Positions 31,922 through 44,696 are shown, counted from the stretch's first letter. The stretch: 64,000 nt of DNA from Antrodiella citrinella (GCA_004802725.1 SGPM01000132.1:1-64000); one strand, 5' to 3'. The notes: generated by a model not told the origin, from the sequence alone. Made by a program: numbers and translations.

Positions 31922-33185
31922 TCACCACGAGTTGAGAAGGCGAGCAGCCATCTCAAATCCGAGGAATGTAGCGCCGTTGGCAAACGGAGATCTAAAGAAG
32001 CCCATTCAATACAGTTCTCAAGTGTGAAGAAGGCCTCTCACCTTATTAGCGTAGGAGTCAATCCCCGAGTGAACGCGTTCACACCTTCCGTTCTCCACAC
32101 CGTCCGTATACAATCCAGGGTGGATTTGTATTTCTGGCCGTCTGCAGCTGAGAAACCGTCAGTCTGCATTCGTGATTTGATCATGTCTATGGGGTAGATA
32201 ATGGCCCATAGCTGCGTGACGATGACATGTCGTAAGTCTCTAGAAGCTGACAAGATACACGAGGAGTACGCACGGCATAACCTGCTGCAGCGCCGTACAA
32301 CACAGCATTGACAGGACTGATTTGATCACGTCGTATTCCTTTCTTCTTCATCTCTCTCTGCACCAGAAGTTCATATGCCATGAAATATACACCGTAACCT
32401 GACGCTTCACGCCAGAGCGTGGCGACCTGTCCTTTGAAGATGCCCGCAATCCCATGAGACGAAGAGATCTTCTTAATGGCATCGAACGGGCCTGCGTACA
32501 CTGGTTTCGTCGCAGATTGCGTCTGCAGACCTGTCAACAAAAAGACGTCAGATACGCGTGTACACCATGAGGGTTCACTGAATGATGAAGGTATCACGCA
32601 CGTATACGAATATGTTCCACCGGGCCCGACACCACGCTGTTTGCTAAACCCGCAAACACGCCTGCCGCCATCAGTTGACCAGCGGAGAGTGTCAAACCGT
32701 CTGGACCACCTCGACCACTGACAAGATTTTGGCGAGCGAAGTAACGCTTCGTGTGTTCCAGCGCACCGAACTGAATAGACACACATACACCGATGCCTAA
32801 CAGCGGTGTGAGAGTACCCTGTTTCGTGAACGGGTTCATCAACAAAAAGATAGGATACCGCGCAAAATGTCACAAACACACACCTTATAGAATGCAAGAG
32901 GTCCCTCTTGCTTCAATATACGTCCGGCACAATCCAGCATACCAGCATACGTCCCTTTTGCTGACGTTTGCATTCGCTACGAGGCACCTTCCTTCACATT
33001 TGCAGTACACAAACACGTTGGAGACTCCACTCACCACCTTGACAATGTCGAAGGGCTGGCCAACGAGGACCTGGCCAATGTTCCGTCTGTCAATTCGCTG
33101 GTCGTTCACTTCACATTTTCAATACACGCACCTGCGCAATGCCGCCTGCTGTCCCTGCAGTCAAGTCCTTGATTGTTTTTGACAT
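31922..33185 (-). CDS. mitochondrial carrier family protein, YMC1/carnitine-carrier type
   Basis: Inner-membrane solute carrier with three carrier repeats. It starts MSKTIKDLTAGTAGGIAQ, with VLVGQPFDIVKVRMQTSAKG forming the first signature (PFDIVK). Repeat one continues with FYKGTLTPLLGIGVCVSIQF. Repeat two has VVSGPVEHIRI, RLQTQSATKPVYAGPFDAIK and FKGQVATLWREASGYGVYFM. Repeat three has LWAIIYPIDMIKSRMQTDGF and FTRGLTPTLIR, then SPFANGATFLGFEMAARLL before the stop. The closest relatives I recall are yeast YMC1/YMC2 and the ornithine/carnitine branch. YMC1 has been linked to glycine and glutamate import, but the substrate here is inferred only. About seven exons. The small exon between 33140 and 33095 is the least certain. 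Confidence 0.88.
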
Positions 33186-33716
33186 GGCTGGACGAAGAAA
33201 GGGAGCAACTGGACCAGCTTTGTCGTGGCGGAGGGGAAGTGGTCGACTCCGAGTCAGAGTTCACTTTCACATTTACAATTACATGGTTCGTCCTCGAGCC
33301 AATCGGCATTCCGCTTTCTAAATTGCTTATCTTATCTATAGTACCTCGTTCATGTTGAGATTAGATTAGATCAACCATGTACATGGTTGAAAATTGACCC
33401 CGTCTTTTGAAGTTCAACAAACGAAAGTTCAGCCAGGAGATTTGTGGTTTGTGTTTGTCTGTGGCCATTGACTTCGGCCTGAATACATAATTGTCGCAGG
33501 TATACACGTGCCATGATACAGAAGAATACACAGTTGCTTGGGTCATAAATATAATATTGCAACAAAGTGCAGGGAACAATAAGTGAACGAAAGGATGAAG
33601 GGGAAGGGGAGGAAGTAATGCGTCTAATGACTGAAGGATTGTGTGCATCAAGAAAGACTGTGTGCCGCTCACACAAATTATCCCGATCCCGCCGCCATGA
33701 CCGTGCCCGACCTCCC
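33186..33716. other. intergenic region
   Basis: Promoter side of the carrier gene and downstream flank of the next minus-strand frame. Open frames on both strands overlap and show no motif. Confidence 0.4.
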
Positions 33717-33947
33717 TCACATCTTTGACGCAGCCGTGGGCTTCGTCCTCGACCATACGTGTGGTGTTAGATACCGCTCTTTCGCGCGTATGTCTGCTAA
33801 TCGCCAATAGTGCTGGCTTTCTGGCGTCTCATTTCTCCAAGCCGCCGCTATCGCGTCGGCAGGAGACAATTTCTTTGGGAGCTGGGATGCACCGTTGCGT
33901 TGGGTGGTGGGACGCGAAAGAGGGAAAGAGGTCGAGTCAGATGCCAT
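33717..33947 (-). CDS. possible HMG-box-like fragment
   Basis: A 76-codon frame that begins with an ATG directly after a TTAG acceptor-like sequence. The part LSPADAIAAAWRNETPESQH and YWRLADIRAKERYL resembles the second and third helices of fungal HMG boxes, where a Trp-rich AAAW..E.PE..HYW..LA pattern is common. The first helix is not visible upstream, and the tail is short. It may be an exon of a larger gene, a relic, or chance. No assignment beyond the resemblance is possible. Confidence 0.3.
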   Translation of the reverse strand: MASDSTSFPLSRPTTQRNGASQLPKKLSPADAIAAAWRNETPESQHYWRLADIRAKERYLTPHVWSRTKPTAASKM

Positions 33948-36464
33948 CTAATATCAAGAAGCAAATATTTGAGTTTTTAAAAGGTCGAGGACAGTGAGAA
34001 ACGGAAGAGGCGTACGAGTCGTCAAGGGGTCATATCAAGTAGAGCAGGGCAAAGATCAAGGTTTGTTCTTATATAAGTAAGTCGGGGACGAGAGCTTCGC
34101 TTCGGAGCTGGCTTTGTCCGCGGCACTTGCGGTCCATGTACTGGCAGCCTGACAACCATAGAGGGCACATACAAACGGCTGCAATAGGCACGGACGTCAA
34201 TCGCGTTGTTCTTCTCAAAAAGGAAATTTGAATGAGAATGCACAGAAGTCAAATAGTCGCAAATGAAGCATCTCGTGCTCAGATGAGTGAATATGTCCGT
34301 AATGGTCATTCGAAAACGCGGAAACCAGCAAAACAGATCCCACGTGCAGGGATTTGGGTGCGGATTGTGACCGAGAAGCGTCTTTTTCAGGTAATCTGAA
34401 AGAGCCTTCTTACAAGCGACGATATGAACAGACGCAGGTTGGCAAGTACAGCGCGATGAGATGCCGCTGTGTCAATGCATGATGCATGATCCCGCTCTGG
34501 AAGTCGTGCTGGATAAGTGGAACAATGGAGAGACAATGAGGAGATACGCACGCATAGGCTGTGACGCGGCCGGACAACAGCAGTGGGAATGGGGCGTGCT
34601 CCCCCAGTTCTCCGATGCCCCATATCAATGTCAGATTACTTCGCGCAGCCGCGTGTTTTCCGCGTTGAGATTGAGAAGGTGAAAGCGTGTCATCAAGTAG
34701 GGGCTTGAAGCATAGGCTAGGCCAATGTGCTGCAGGTGACGCCAGATGCCGGGGTCAATGTCGACAGTAGACGCGTTGGGATACCTGATTATATGACGCC
34801 TCGTACAGGCCTCAAGGGAACGGATGCACAGATTGGTGAGAAGAACCCTATAGACGTGCCTTGCGATGCGGGCCGCTGGCAGACCTTTTGGGTCTATGGC
34901 ATGCCACCGTGGAACTCCTAGATACTGTCAACCTATAAGACAATCGTTGAGACAGAATTTGCGGTGCAGAAGTGGATGAACAAACTGTAATTAGGCATAT
35001 GCACCTGTAGACACATCATAGTGCTCGTCGTTCGTAGTAGGATGAACCTAGGAATGCAAACGACCGTCTGCGATGGCACGTTTTATGTGCTTGACTTCTC
35101 AGGCCTCAGGCTCACAGAACCGCACGTCAGCATATATAAGCATCTGACATAGACCACATGAAGATGTCTGGGTACCTTCTCTCACTGAAAACGTGTCAGA
35201 TGGGGAATACGGTGGCGGAATCCTGTGGAGATTGCCTCTTTACCGTCACGAGTTGACTCAACTCCAGAGCCCATTCACGTCCCATGCTGTTGGTTCTTCT
35301 CCGATACCGCGTGCAGGTGTGAAAACGTGGACACGGCGATGGAGAGATTCGCGTCCAATACCATTAATGTCAACGGAGAATGGCGAACCGAACCCTTAGA
35401 GTCCGAGCGTGTGTCACATCGCATTCCTGGGCCAGAAGACTTTCATCTAACTTGATGAGTGCATTGCTTGGACTAGCTGGGAGATGTTGCGGTTCAATTG
35501 ATTGCTATAGCTTCTGTACATCCCAATAAACACGGTGCAGACATTCCGACTTGTTGTTTCTAACACTCGACTCGAATAGCTCTAGAATGACACATTTTTA
35601 GCTTTGCAAATAATGAGATCATTGTGCCTTTTACTCACAAGTCATCAGCGTCCAAAATTACTCTCATACCGTACGTGTAGAATGTCGAGCGTNCNNNNAG
35701 ANTGTNGNNCNNNNNNNNNNNNNNNNNNNNNNNNNNNNNNNNNNNNNNNNNNNNNNNNNNNNNNNNNNNNNNNNNNNNNNNNNNNNNNNNNNNNNNNNNN
35801 NNNNNNNNNNNNNNNNNNNNNNNNNNNNNNNNNNNNNNNNNNNNNNNNNNNNNNNNNNNNNNNNNNNNNNNNNNNNNNNNNNNNNNNNNNNNCGACAAGT
35901 TGACAGCACTGCTTATCGCGCGCCTCCGTAACTATACGTGCTGAAGAGAGCGCCGGCCGATCAGTGCCGATTTCCGGCAAACCCGACGCCACTATCCAGC
36001 AAGATGCTACCAACCACCTCAGCAATCCCCGCGGGCCCATCGGCGTTCTTGANGAAACAATCTCAATTCACAGCAGCCTGCCCAGATCTCCTCCGCTATA
36101 TAGCTGCATATACANAATCTATTTTCCACGCAGAAGCCGCTGCACTTGGCCAGCAAGGTGATGGTCGACAAGTTCTTTAACCTGGCAGTCGTGCCTNCCT
36201 CTGATTCNAGTTCCAGGTATTACCGTGTCGGGCACTTCTCANTGTTCTCATGTCGTCTTATGGGACGTGAAACGCGGTCGGTTTGCAACATCCCGTCCGC
36301 TATCGGAGCATTCACTGCCAACGTTGACCGGCGTGCTAAATTTAATAACATCCCGCATCGCAGAATATGATATGTCATAGTGTGTCCGTCTCGCTCCTCC
36401 AATGTGCCACATATATATTTCCTAGGTNTGTCTCGCTCCGATGCTCTTTTGACCTCGTAGTTCA
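33948..36464. other. gene-poor 2.5 kb with an assembly gap
   Basis: No coding frame I trust. Short frames at 34461-34682, 34727-34921 and 35193-35455 lack motifs and splice support. A solid run of N covers 35711-35892, with mixed Ns from about 35693, and further single Ns appear to 36430. The stretch ends at the start of the adenylate-forming reductase gene. Confidence 0.55.
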
Positions 36465-39400
36465 ATGCCTTCCAGAAGTCTCAACGCTCTCATCGAGAAC
36501 AAGGCAGTGTTGCCACCTCTAGATGGCTCGCTGCATCCGATTTACGGNTTAGNCGATTGGCCTTCACGTCCATTTGCTNTCTTCCCANAGAATGGCGCGA
36601 CAGGCGACAAGGCCTCTATCTCTTATTTTGAGTTCNCTCAGGCCACGCACCGGATGGCCCATGCCATTCGTCCCAACCGCAAAGGGGAAGGCGGAGAAAT
36701 TATTGCGATTATTGCGAANTGCGATACTTTGTTCTACCAGGCTCTGATAGTTGGAATCAGTCGCACAGGATGGGTGGTGAGCCGAGTTTTGCCAATGTGT
36801 TCGCCTCATGACACTGAGAAAGCCCCGTGTATCATAGCCGTTCCNCATTTCTNNCAGGAACTCTCCCGAAGCGGTGATCANCATGCTGGAGAAGACATCG
36901 ACGCATNGGATTGTCTACCAGCCGTCTTAGCGATCTTATCACATCGCTCAACTCACATATGTCGNAGAACAACTACCATCTAGACCTCGATGAGATCCCT
37001 CCGTTGTATCAAATTTACCCAACCCTCNCTCCGAAGTCTGGAGTCGGTTCTAAAGTTATCNCGTATCCCAACNAAGANGCAGGGAANCCTGACGAGCTCA
37101 CCCTCATATTCCACTCGTCGGGTTCCACCGGCCTTCCANAGCCAATCCCTNCTTCGCGAGAAATTACNACACAGTGGGCCATCGCAGGTGCGTATTATGC
37201 ATNCCTTTGAAGTCACTCGACTGACAGCTCTACTTGACGGTAGCCGTCAATGACTGTGTTCGACGCTACCAGGTCAGGCTGGGTGNATTTTCGGCTCCAA
37301 CTTTCCATGCCTTTGGGTATTGTGTGCAGGTTACTGCGCCTCTGCTGCGGCGAAGCGGTCGGTATATATGGACNTTGTNATCCTGGGATACCTGTCATAC
37401 CCACTATGTCGAACATGTTGGAAGCGGCGCAGATCACAGGTTGTACCGCTCTCTCAATCGTTCCGTCCTTCCTCGAGGTGAGCCACCAAAAGATTCTCAT
37501 CAACATACTTCCTGAAAATGGTGACATTGAANGCGTGGTCGGAATCGGACGAGATCGTGAAATATNTGACTTCTTTGTCTTTCGTGGTACGTATCATCCA
37601 TCNCTCATATGTNTCCGGTGTCTCTCATNCCATGCAGATCTATGGCGGCGGGNGACAAGCTCGTTGACGTCGGTGTTCGACTGGGTGCTGTATACGCAGG
37701 CACGGAATTTGGGGGACCGAGTCCAGTGCTCGACGGACGACAAGCACCGGAGGATTGGGAATATGTCACTTTCTCTCCCAACGCGAAACCAAGATTGGTN
37801 GAACAAGGTGATGGAACGTACGAGCTGCACTTGCTNGTGAGTCTCTCGATTGTACAGATCGTGCGACGAGTTCGCTTATGATTGGGCAGACTTGCAAGAC
37901 ACATAAACTCTCCATTGAGAATCTACCTGACGTCAAGGTTTACAATACGTCCGACTTATTCACACCGCATCCCACGAAGCGAGGTCTTTGGAAGATGTAT
38001 GTTCTTTGTCTTCCGAATCCGGCCTCATGAACGACAATTTCTCAGTGTTGGGCGGACCGATGATGTCATTATTCTGAACACAGGTATGGACAAGTATTTC
38101 TAGCCGTTGCATGTAAGATTAATCCTTCTGTTCAGCCGAGAAGGTGGTGCCTATTCCTCAAGAAGACTACCTCCATACCACCCTTATGGTTTCTGGTGCT
38201 GTCATGTTTGGGCGCGGTAGGAACCAACATGAAATCATTATAGAACCCCGAGACGAGTTCGCTATTGATCCCAAGGATACGGTCGCACTTGCTGCTCTCC
38301 GAAACAACGTCTGGTGTGTCCAGATGCCCGTATGATACCACGGTAACAAGGATTGCTGATCATTCATTCGCTCAGGCCACACATATAGGAGGCGAACAAA
38401 CTTGGATCCGCTTTTTCTAGGATATTCAAGGAACTAATAATTGTGACGGATCCCTCGAAACGTTTTCCCCGAGCGTCGAAGGGCCCTATTCAGAAGAAGA
38501 CGGCACTCAAACTGTACGCCGAAGAAATTGATGATCTGTGAGTGCCTTCATAATTCCCAGTTATGATCTGCTCATGACCTCTCCAGGTATGATGTTGTGC
38601 ATGCCAGTACAGATGCGAGTGGAATTGCACCCCCTAAGACCTGGACTGCGGGAACGGTAGAAGCTTGGCTGTCTGCACATGCCACGGCTATCAACGACGA
38701 TAAAGAGCCGTCGCCTTCATTGGACATCTTTCAACAAGGCTTCGATAGGCGAGTCCTTTGAAATACTCCTGGCTCAAATCTAACCGCTTTGTCTTAGTCT
38801 AAGCGCAACTTACCTTCAAAATCGCATCCTCGGTGCCCTCAGGTCCTCTGACGACCCTTCGGTCCGAGAGGCTGTACACAAGATCCCCGAAGATATTATC
38901 TTCTCCAACCCGACTATTCAGTGGTTGGCTGGGATGCTGGCAAATCTTGTCAATGGCGACGACGTTCACAACACGAAATCCCCACACGATCAGGCCGAAG
39001 ACCTAATTGACAAATATTCCGCTAACATGCCCTCCTTTTTTTCCAAACCCACGGCATGATCGTCGTTTTGACTGGATCTACGGGTGGATTGGGCTCCCAT
39101 CTTCTTGCGGACTTGCTCTCCATGAGTCTACACACCGGACCGTTCATCCACTGTTACCCACAGGCAGCATCTGGCATTCTCGGAGCGCAAGTTGCCCAAA
39201 TCCCTGCTCACGAATGGAAAACTTGTCGCCCTCACAGCCGACCACGGACGCAGTGATCTAGGGCTGGGCCCAGATGTTCTTGGAGAGGTATATTTTATCT
39301 AATTGGGAGGGTGCAAGATACTAACGTCATGTACAGATGAAGCGCTCTACGACTCACGTTATTCACAACGCGTGGAACCTGGATTTCAACCTTTCCATCA

Positions 39401-40377
39401 GCTCTTTCGAGAGTAACATCGCGTATACACGCACTCTTTTAGACATTTGCGCTACCTGCCAGAATGCCGTGAGGTTGTTATTCACGTCGTCTGTCGGTTC
39501 TGTTGGGAACTGGGACGTCGCCAAAGGTAAAGTCCCCGAGGAGATGCTGCAGAACATCAACTTCGACGGTGTCAGCGGATATTCCGCATCGAAGTATGTA
39601 GTTGAACGGGTGAGTGTCGGCGTTTGTGATATGCAACGATCGATACATATAGGGCTATCGTCCAGGTCCTTAGCCTCGCCTCTGAGAAGGGTCTTGCTGC
39701 TACATCACTTCGCATTGGTCAAATCAGTGGGGCATCTAAGTCCGGAAGCTGGGCTGTCTCTGATTGGGTTCCTATCATCGTCATATCGAGCGTCAAGCTG
39801 AAATGCTTGCCTGCTCTAGACGGGGTGCGTCTCCTCATTTGGTCTTACTTTTGCAGAATTTGAGATCATGGTAGGACGTGGCATGGATGCTGGTGGACAC
39901 TGTCTGCCATACCATCACCGACATGATGTTATCGGAAGGCTCTCCAGAGGTCGTGAACGTCGTCCATCCACATCCAGTTCCTTGGAACGAGATGTTTGAA
40001 GGAATCAACGAAGCTCTGAGCGAGCGTCTTCCGATCATCCCTTTCCACGGATGGCTGTCCAAGGTCGAGGCTCTGTCGACGAACGCTACAGCCATCATTC
40101 TGAATGAAGTGGTAAGATCTTCCTCGCATTGAGTGTCTGCGGTTTCTCACTTCGACGATTTAGCCTCTGGCTGCTATCAAGATACGATCCTTCCTCCGAG
40201 CGTTTAGTGATGGCAGTAAGGGGAAGAATCTCCCAGCCGGATGCCAATTTTGGCAGGAGACTTACCAGATTACGCGACCTAGAAAGCGGAGGGGATGAGT
40301 CCGTCATTGCGCGACTCTGTAAGGAGGACGCGGCAATGTGGGTTCAGTACTGGAAGCTGAGAAGCATGATTGTGTAG
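36465..40377 (+). CDS. NRPS-like adenylate-forming reductase (A-T-R)
   Basis: Large enzyme that activates a carboxylic acid as its adenylate, loads it on a carrier domain and releases it by reduction. The A domain starts near MPSRSLNALIENKAVLPPLD, holds the core A3 motif (LIFHSSGSTGLP) at about 37100 and the late GRTDDVIILNTG at about 38050, then PIPQEDYLHTTLMVSGAVMF. The carrier domain has FDSLSATYLQNRILG (about 38740-38830), with the predicted phosphopantetheine Ser split by an intron. The reductase domain opens with VVLTGSTGGLGSHLLADLL (about 39060) and shows THVIHNAWNLDFNLS, then GVSGYSASKYVVER with the Tyr-Lys pair. The frame ends near WVQYWKLRSMIV. Many Ns in the A domain and a short stretch after the nucleotide-binding motif make integrity uncertain. 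The substrate is unknown, and no other clear biosynthetic gene lies beside it. Confidence 0.82.
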
Positions 40378-40728
40378 ATATGATTTGACACACTGTACTT
40401 TTATCGTTTGTACTAGTATTTTCCGAACATGTTATAGCAAAAAGAATGTATGCAAGTTGAGATTGAAGCTTGAAGTTCTTAGCAGGGTGTGTGACGGAAC
40501 TCGGGAATCCGGTTCGGACCCCAGTCGATGGCCGAAATTCATGTGACAAAGCGTTGTGCCTGCGAGCTTGCCTTTGTACCGTTCAGCGTCGAGGAAATGA
40601 TGCACTCTCTTTCTCTTCAACCTTATCAAACCCTGTCTCAAGGATCTATTTCCTTGGCCAAGCTTTTGGAGGAATTTATTCTCCGCTAACGATAGAGATC
40701 TTAGAATCGGACATACACATAGTGTGGA

Positions 40729-42386
40729 ATGGCAGACAGGTACGTGGTTGTAATAACTCTCAGACGGAATGGGGGATCGCTGATTGTATGACTATGGCAG
40801 TAGCTTGAACTCGACCAATTTCTTCTCCGGTTCGCCCTTGAACCGTCTGTCGTGGCTCCGGACATCCCAGGTCTTCCTGAACTCGGTCGCCTTGTCACCA
40901 TCCGCTCGCTGGGTTCTGTTCAAGGACGGCCAACCCCTAGTAGCATCAGAACCGAGTGCTGAACCTGATAAGCGTGGCAGAAAGTCGTTGGGTCGTTTGA
41001 CTACAGCTGAAGTACGGTCTTTGCTCGGATCGGATCCTTTTTTCGCGCAAGGTCAGAATGACGGAGAGGTTGCACCTGCCGGCGTGAGCGTGTTGGAAGC
41101 GGATCGATTACGCGGCCCACCAATCGTTTTCCTCGGGCTCCACGAGCCTAACTCTGAGGGCGGAGCTGACGCGCTTCCTTCATCGGATTTCAGTGCGAAA
41201 ATCGATGCAGCTGCTGTCGCGGAGAAGATCAAGGGTACCCCATATTTCACTCTCGATGTGAGCGCCGTAGAACAGAAGCACTTGGACGAGGTCATCCACT
41301 CTGCGGAGGCTAGGCAACATGGAACGAAGCTGGGCTTCACAGATGCGCGAGGAGCGTTATATGCATTCACCTCGTTCGATGCTGCGGTCACTGCTGAAGG
41401 CAAGAGCATGGTAGACTGGAACGCAAGGAACAAAGTGCGTAGATTTATTCGATTTATTTGATTCCTAAATTTCATTTCATTTCCAGTTCTGTCCGTCCTG
41501 CACTTCTCCTATATATTCCGTATGGGCTGGCTGGAAGCTGTCATGCTCTTCATTGTTACCCTGGGCCGATAATGCTGGCAGAAAGCCGTGTCCTACAGCG
41601 TACGTAGCGAACGTTCTGTCAGTTATCTTGTTTATGACCAATTATATGTGCAGTACCGGTCTTAATAACTTCTCACACCCAAGAACAGATGCGGTCGTCA
41701 TAATGGCGGTCTTGAATGAAGCTAACGACAAAGTTTTACTCGGTAGAAATGTAAGCATCCTTCTACCACCGTGCCGCTTATTTCCGTCGCGTCCTGACCC
41801 GCCATTGTGACATCAGAGAAAATGGGCAAACAGTTTCTATTCTGCACTCGCGGGTTTCATTGAACCTGGAGAATCTTTAGAAGATGCCGTCAAGCGCGAG
41901 TTATGGGAAGAAGCTGGCTTGAAAGTTTGGGGCATTCGCTATCATTCGACTCAGCCATGGGTTCGTACCTTTTATCTTTCGTGACGTCGTCGAGATAAAC
42001 TTTGAACTGGGTCTCGATAGCCGTTCCCAGCAAACCTTATGGTCGGCTTCTACGCGATTGCGGATCCTTCTTTGCCAACTCGGGTGGATCTGGACAACGA
42101 GTTAGAAGGTACGATTACCCATTTTCCGAAGTTTACTGATGATTTGACTGCCCAACTTTTGACAGATGCGAAATTGTTCACGCGAGAGGAAATTCTAGCC
42201 GTGCTTGACCACCCCGATGGCACAAACATGGGCCCACGAGAAACAAAGCCTCAGGATTCCCCAAAGGCCGGAGCAGAGGCCTTAGCCGAGCCACCTTTCC
42301 GACTTCCGCCGACTACCGCGATCGCTGGAGTGCTCATTAGTGACTGGGCTCGAGGCAAGACCACACAGATAAAGGGGAACTTGTAG
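40729..42386 (+). CDS. NADH pyrophosphatase-type Nudix hydrolase, copy A
   Basis: NPY1/NUDT12-type enzyme that hydrolyses NADH, and in animals also NAD-capped RNA, to nicotinamide mononucleotide and AMP. The start MADS joins across a first intron to LNSTNFFSGSPLNRLSWLR. A long N-terminal domain follows, with WVLFKDGQPLVA and PIVFLGLHEPN. Then come a C-x2-C pair (FCPSC), SHPRTDAVVIMAVL and the Nudix box GFIEPGESLEDAVKRELWEE continuing AGLKV, which keeps all consensus residues. After it YHSTQPWPFPANLMVGFYAI and a C-terminal FRLPPTTAIAGVLISDWARG complete the family pattern. No peroxisomal C-terminal tripeptide is present (the end is KGNL). It is followed by a tandem paralogue about 520 bases downstream. 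Confidence 0.9.
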
Positions 42387-42904
42387 GGATGTGTCAGAAA
42401 TTATGTGTATTAAATCATACAGACAAGAGTGTACTTATATGTACGTTGACTTTCTTTCCTATCTTCGACGAGGGCCTGCCTGGCGTGCTCCTAGTTACGG
42501 AGCTTTGTGCGCCCGATGCGCCACATGCAACGTGGCCCTGTAACCGGTGATTCGTGGAATACCATGTTCAAGTTCATAGTGAGAGCGGTTCTCTCCGTTC
42601 ACCAGTCGGTTTGCTGTAGCAGCTGTACAGCTGCTCCCGGGCCGAGTCTTTACCCGTCTCCGCTTCTACCCGGAAATAGGCGGTCATATAGCCTCAGCCC
42701 TCTCAGGTATGTGAATCGTGTAAGACTTGGTATTGAGCAATGAACGCATGATCGTAGGTATAAGGGACTGATTCAGAGTGCCTTGTCAGCAGACCTCTGA
42801 CCATGCTGCAATTGTCACTCGTCCGCGCGCGGCCTCCCAAACCTGTGCCACTATTTAAACGGTCCACCGTCGTTCACCGTCGTTGCATCAGGTTCATCTC
42901 CAGA

Positions 42905-44536
42905 ATGTCATCGAAGTGAGTTATGTCCCTTTACTCTGTCCACGCACGTTCTAATGACCACGAATCGCGTCAAATTGAAGGGATAGCGCGCATGTCAACT
43001 TTTTTGCAGGTTCTCCATTGAACCGTCTGGCTTGGCTACGGACTTCACACCAGTTTCTCAACGCCGTAGCTGTCTCACCAGCGGCGCGCTGGGTCATTTT
43101 CAAGGATGGCAATATCCTGATGGAGTCGACCTCTGACTCAGACCCCAAGTCCTTTTCCCTCGCACGGTTGACCACGGCGGACGTGAAGGGCGTTGTCGGT
43201 CCTGAGCCCTACTTTGCTCAAAGCAAGAACGCAGGTGAAGCTACAGAAATAGCAACCCCCGTTTTGGAGTCCGCGCGTTTCCACGGTCCACCTATCACTT
43301 TCCTGGGATTGCAGGAGCCCGGAGGCGTCCACGGCTTGGGCGTAGGCAACATTCTGCCATCTTCGGAGTTCAGTAAGAAATTGGATGTCTCAGCTGTCGC
43401 TCAGCGGATCCAAGGAGAACCTGTATTTTCATTGGATGTCAGTGCTCTGGCGAAGGACGAAGTGGCGACATTGCTTTCTGTGAAGAGCGGCCCGGGCAGT
43501 TTGGAGTTCGTAGATGGACGTGCTGCTATGGGTCATCTCAATCAGATCGACAGTGGGATCTTCGCTGTGGCGAGAAGCATGGTTGACTGGAATTCGAGAA
43601 TCAAGGTATGCTTTCTCTAAGCCGCCGGTCACATGTACTGAACTCTTGTTGGATACAGTTTTGTGCTTCTTGTGGCTCTTCCGTATACTCGCAGTGGGCT
43701 GGGTGGAAGCGTTCCTGTTCTTCGCTCTTGCCATGGGCAGACAACACCGGGAAAGAGCCGTGTCCTACAGCGTATATAACCTCATTGTATTCATTGAATA
43801 CGGGCTGACACTCGTACTTGACCAGGACTGGTTTGCACAACATTGTCTTCCCCCGGTCTGATCCAGTGGTAATCGCTATTGTGGTGAGCGAAGATAACGA
43901 GAAGATTTTACTTGGGAGAAATGTATGTACCACGCTTGCCTCCCGCTTGAATCACTCACTGACACTAGTATTCTTTGTACAGGCGCGTTGGCCTCCAAAG
44001 TTCTACTCTGCATTGGCCGGATTCCTCGAGCCCGGAGAGGCGCTTGAAGACACTTTCATTCGTGAACTATGGGAAGAAGCTGCAGTGAAAGTCCGATCGG
44101 TTCAATTTCACTCCAGTCAACCATGGGTCGGTGGACTTCTGTTCTCTCTGGAAGTACAACTCATGATGTGATCCTCGTTCTTTTAGCCTTTCCCTGCAAA
44201 CATTATGTCCGGTTTCTATGCCATCGCTGACGCGAATGAGCCCGTCAGGACCGATCTCGACAACGAGTTGGAAGGTATGTATATCTCTACCTCTTTAGCG
44301 TCTTCTTAACTAAATCTCTTTTGCAAGATGCTCAATGGTACACTCGGGATGAGGTTCTGTCGATCCTAGACGGCAAGAACCCAGAAGCTGCCTTCAAGGT
44401 ACCACCCCGAAATGCACTCGCCGGTGTCCTGATCAGTGACTGGGCTCACGGTCGAGTAGTTGTTGGACGCTCCTCGGGTGCTCCAGTAGTCCAAGGTAGC
44501 GGAGACTCGAGCAAACCTTTCCAAAACTTCTTCTGA
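42905..44536 (+). CDS. NADH pyrophosphatase-type Nudix hydrolase, copy B
   Basis: Tandem duplicate of the preceding gene with the same exon order. The start is MSSN; a first intron ending at ATAG restores the frame to VNFFAGSPLNRLAWLRTS. It keeps WVIFKDGN, PITFLGLQEPG, a C-x2-C pair (FCASC), VFPRSDPVVIAIVV and the tail PPRNALAGVLISDWAHG. The Nudix box reads GFLEPGEALEDTFIRELWEE followed by AAVKV, so the glycine of the consensus EEXGU is Ala while the catalytic Glu residues remain. Activity is probable but may be changed. The C-terminal extension is Ser/Gly-rich and ends QNFF. It looks intact. Confidence 0.88.
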
Positions 44537-44696
44537 ACCAATGTTACAATCCACTTTTGCATTTTACATTCTTATCACACTTGTACTTTTCGTCACCAAT
44601 GCATGTCCTCTTTCTCCAAGCCGTTTTTGGCCTTCCTTGAGCTACATATCTATCTGCAACGATGAATAGTCAGCTGCCAGGACAAAAATATGCAGC

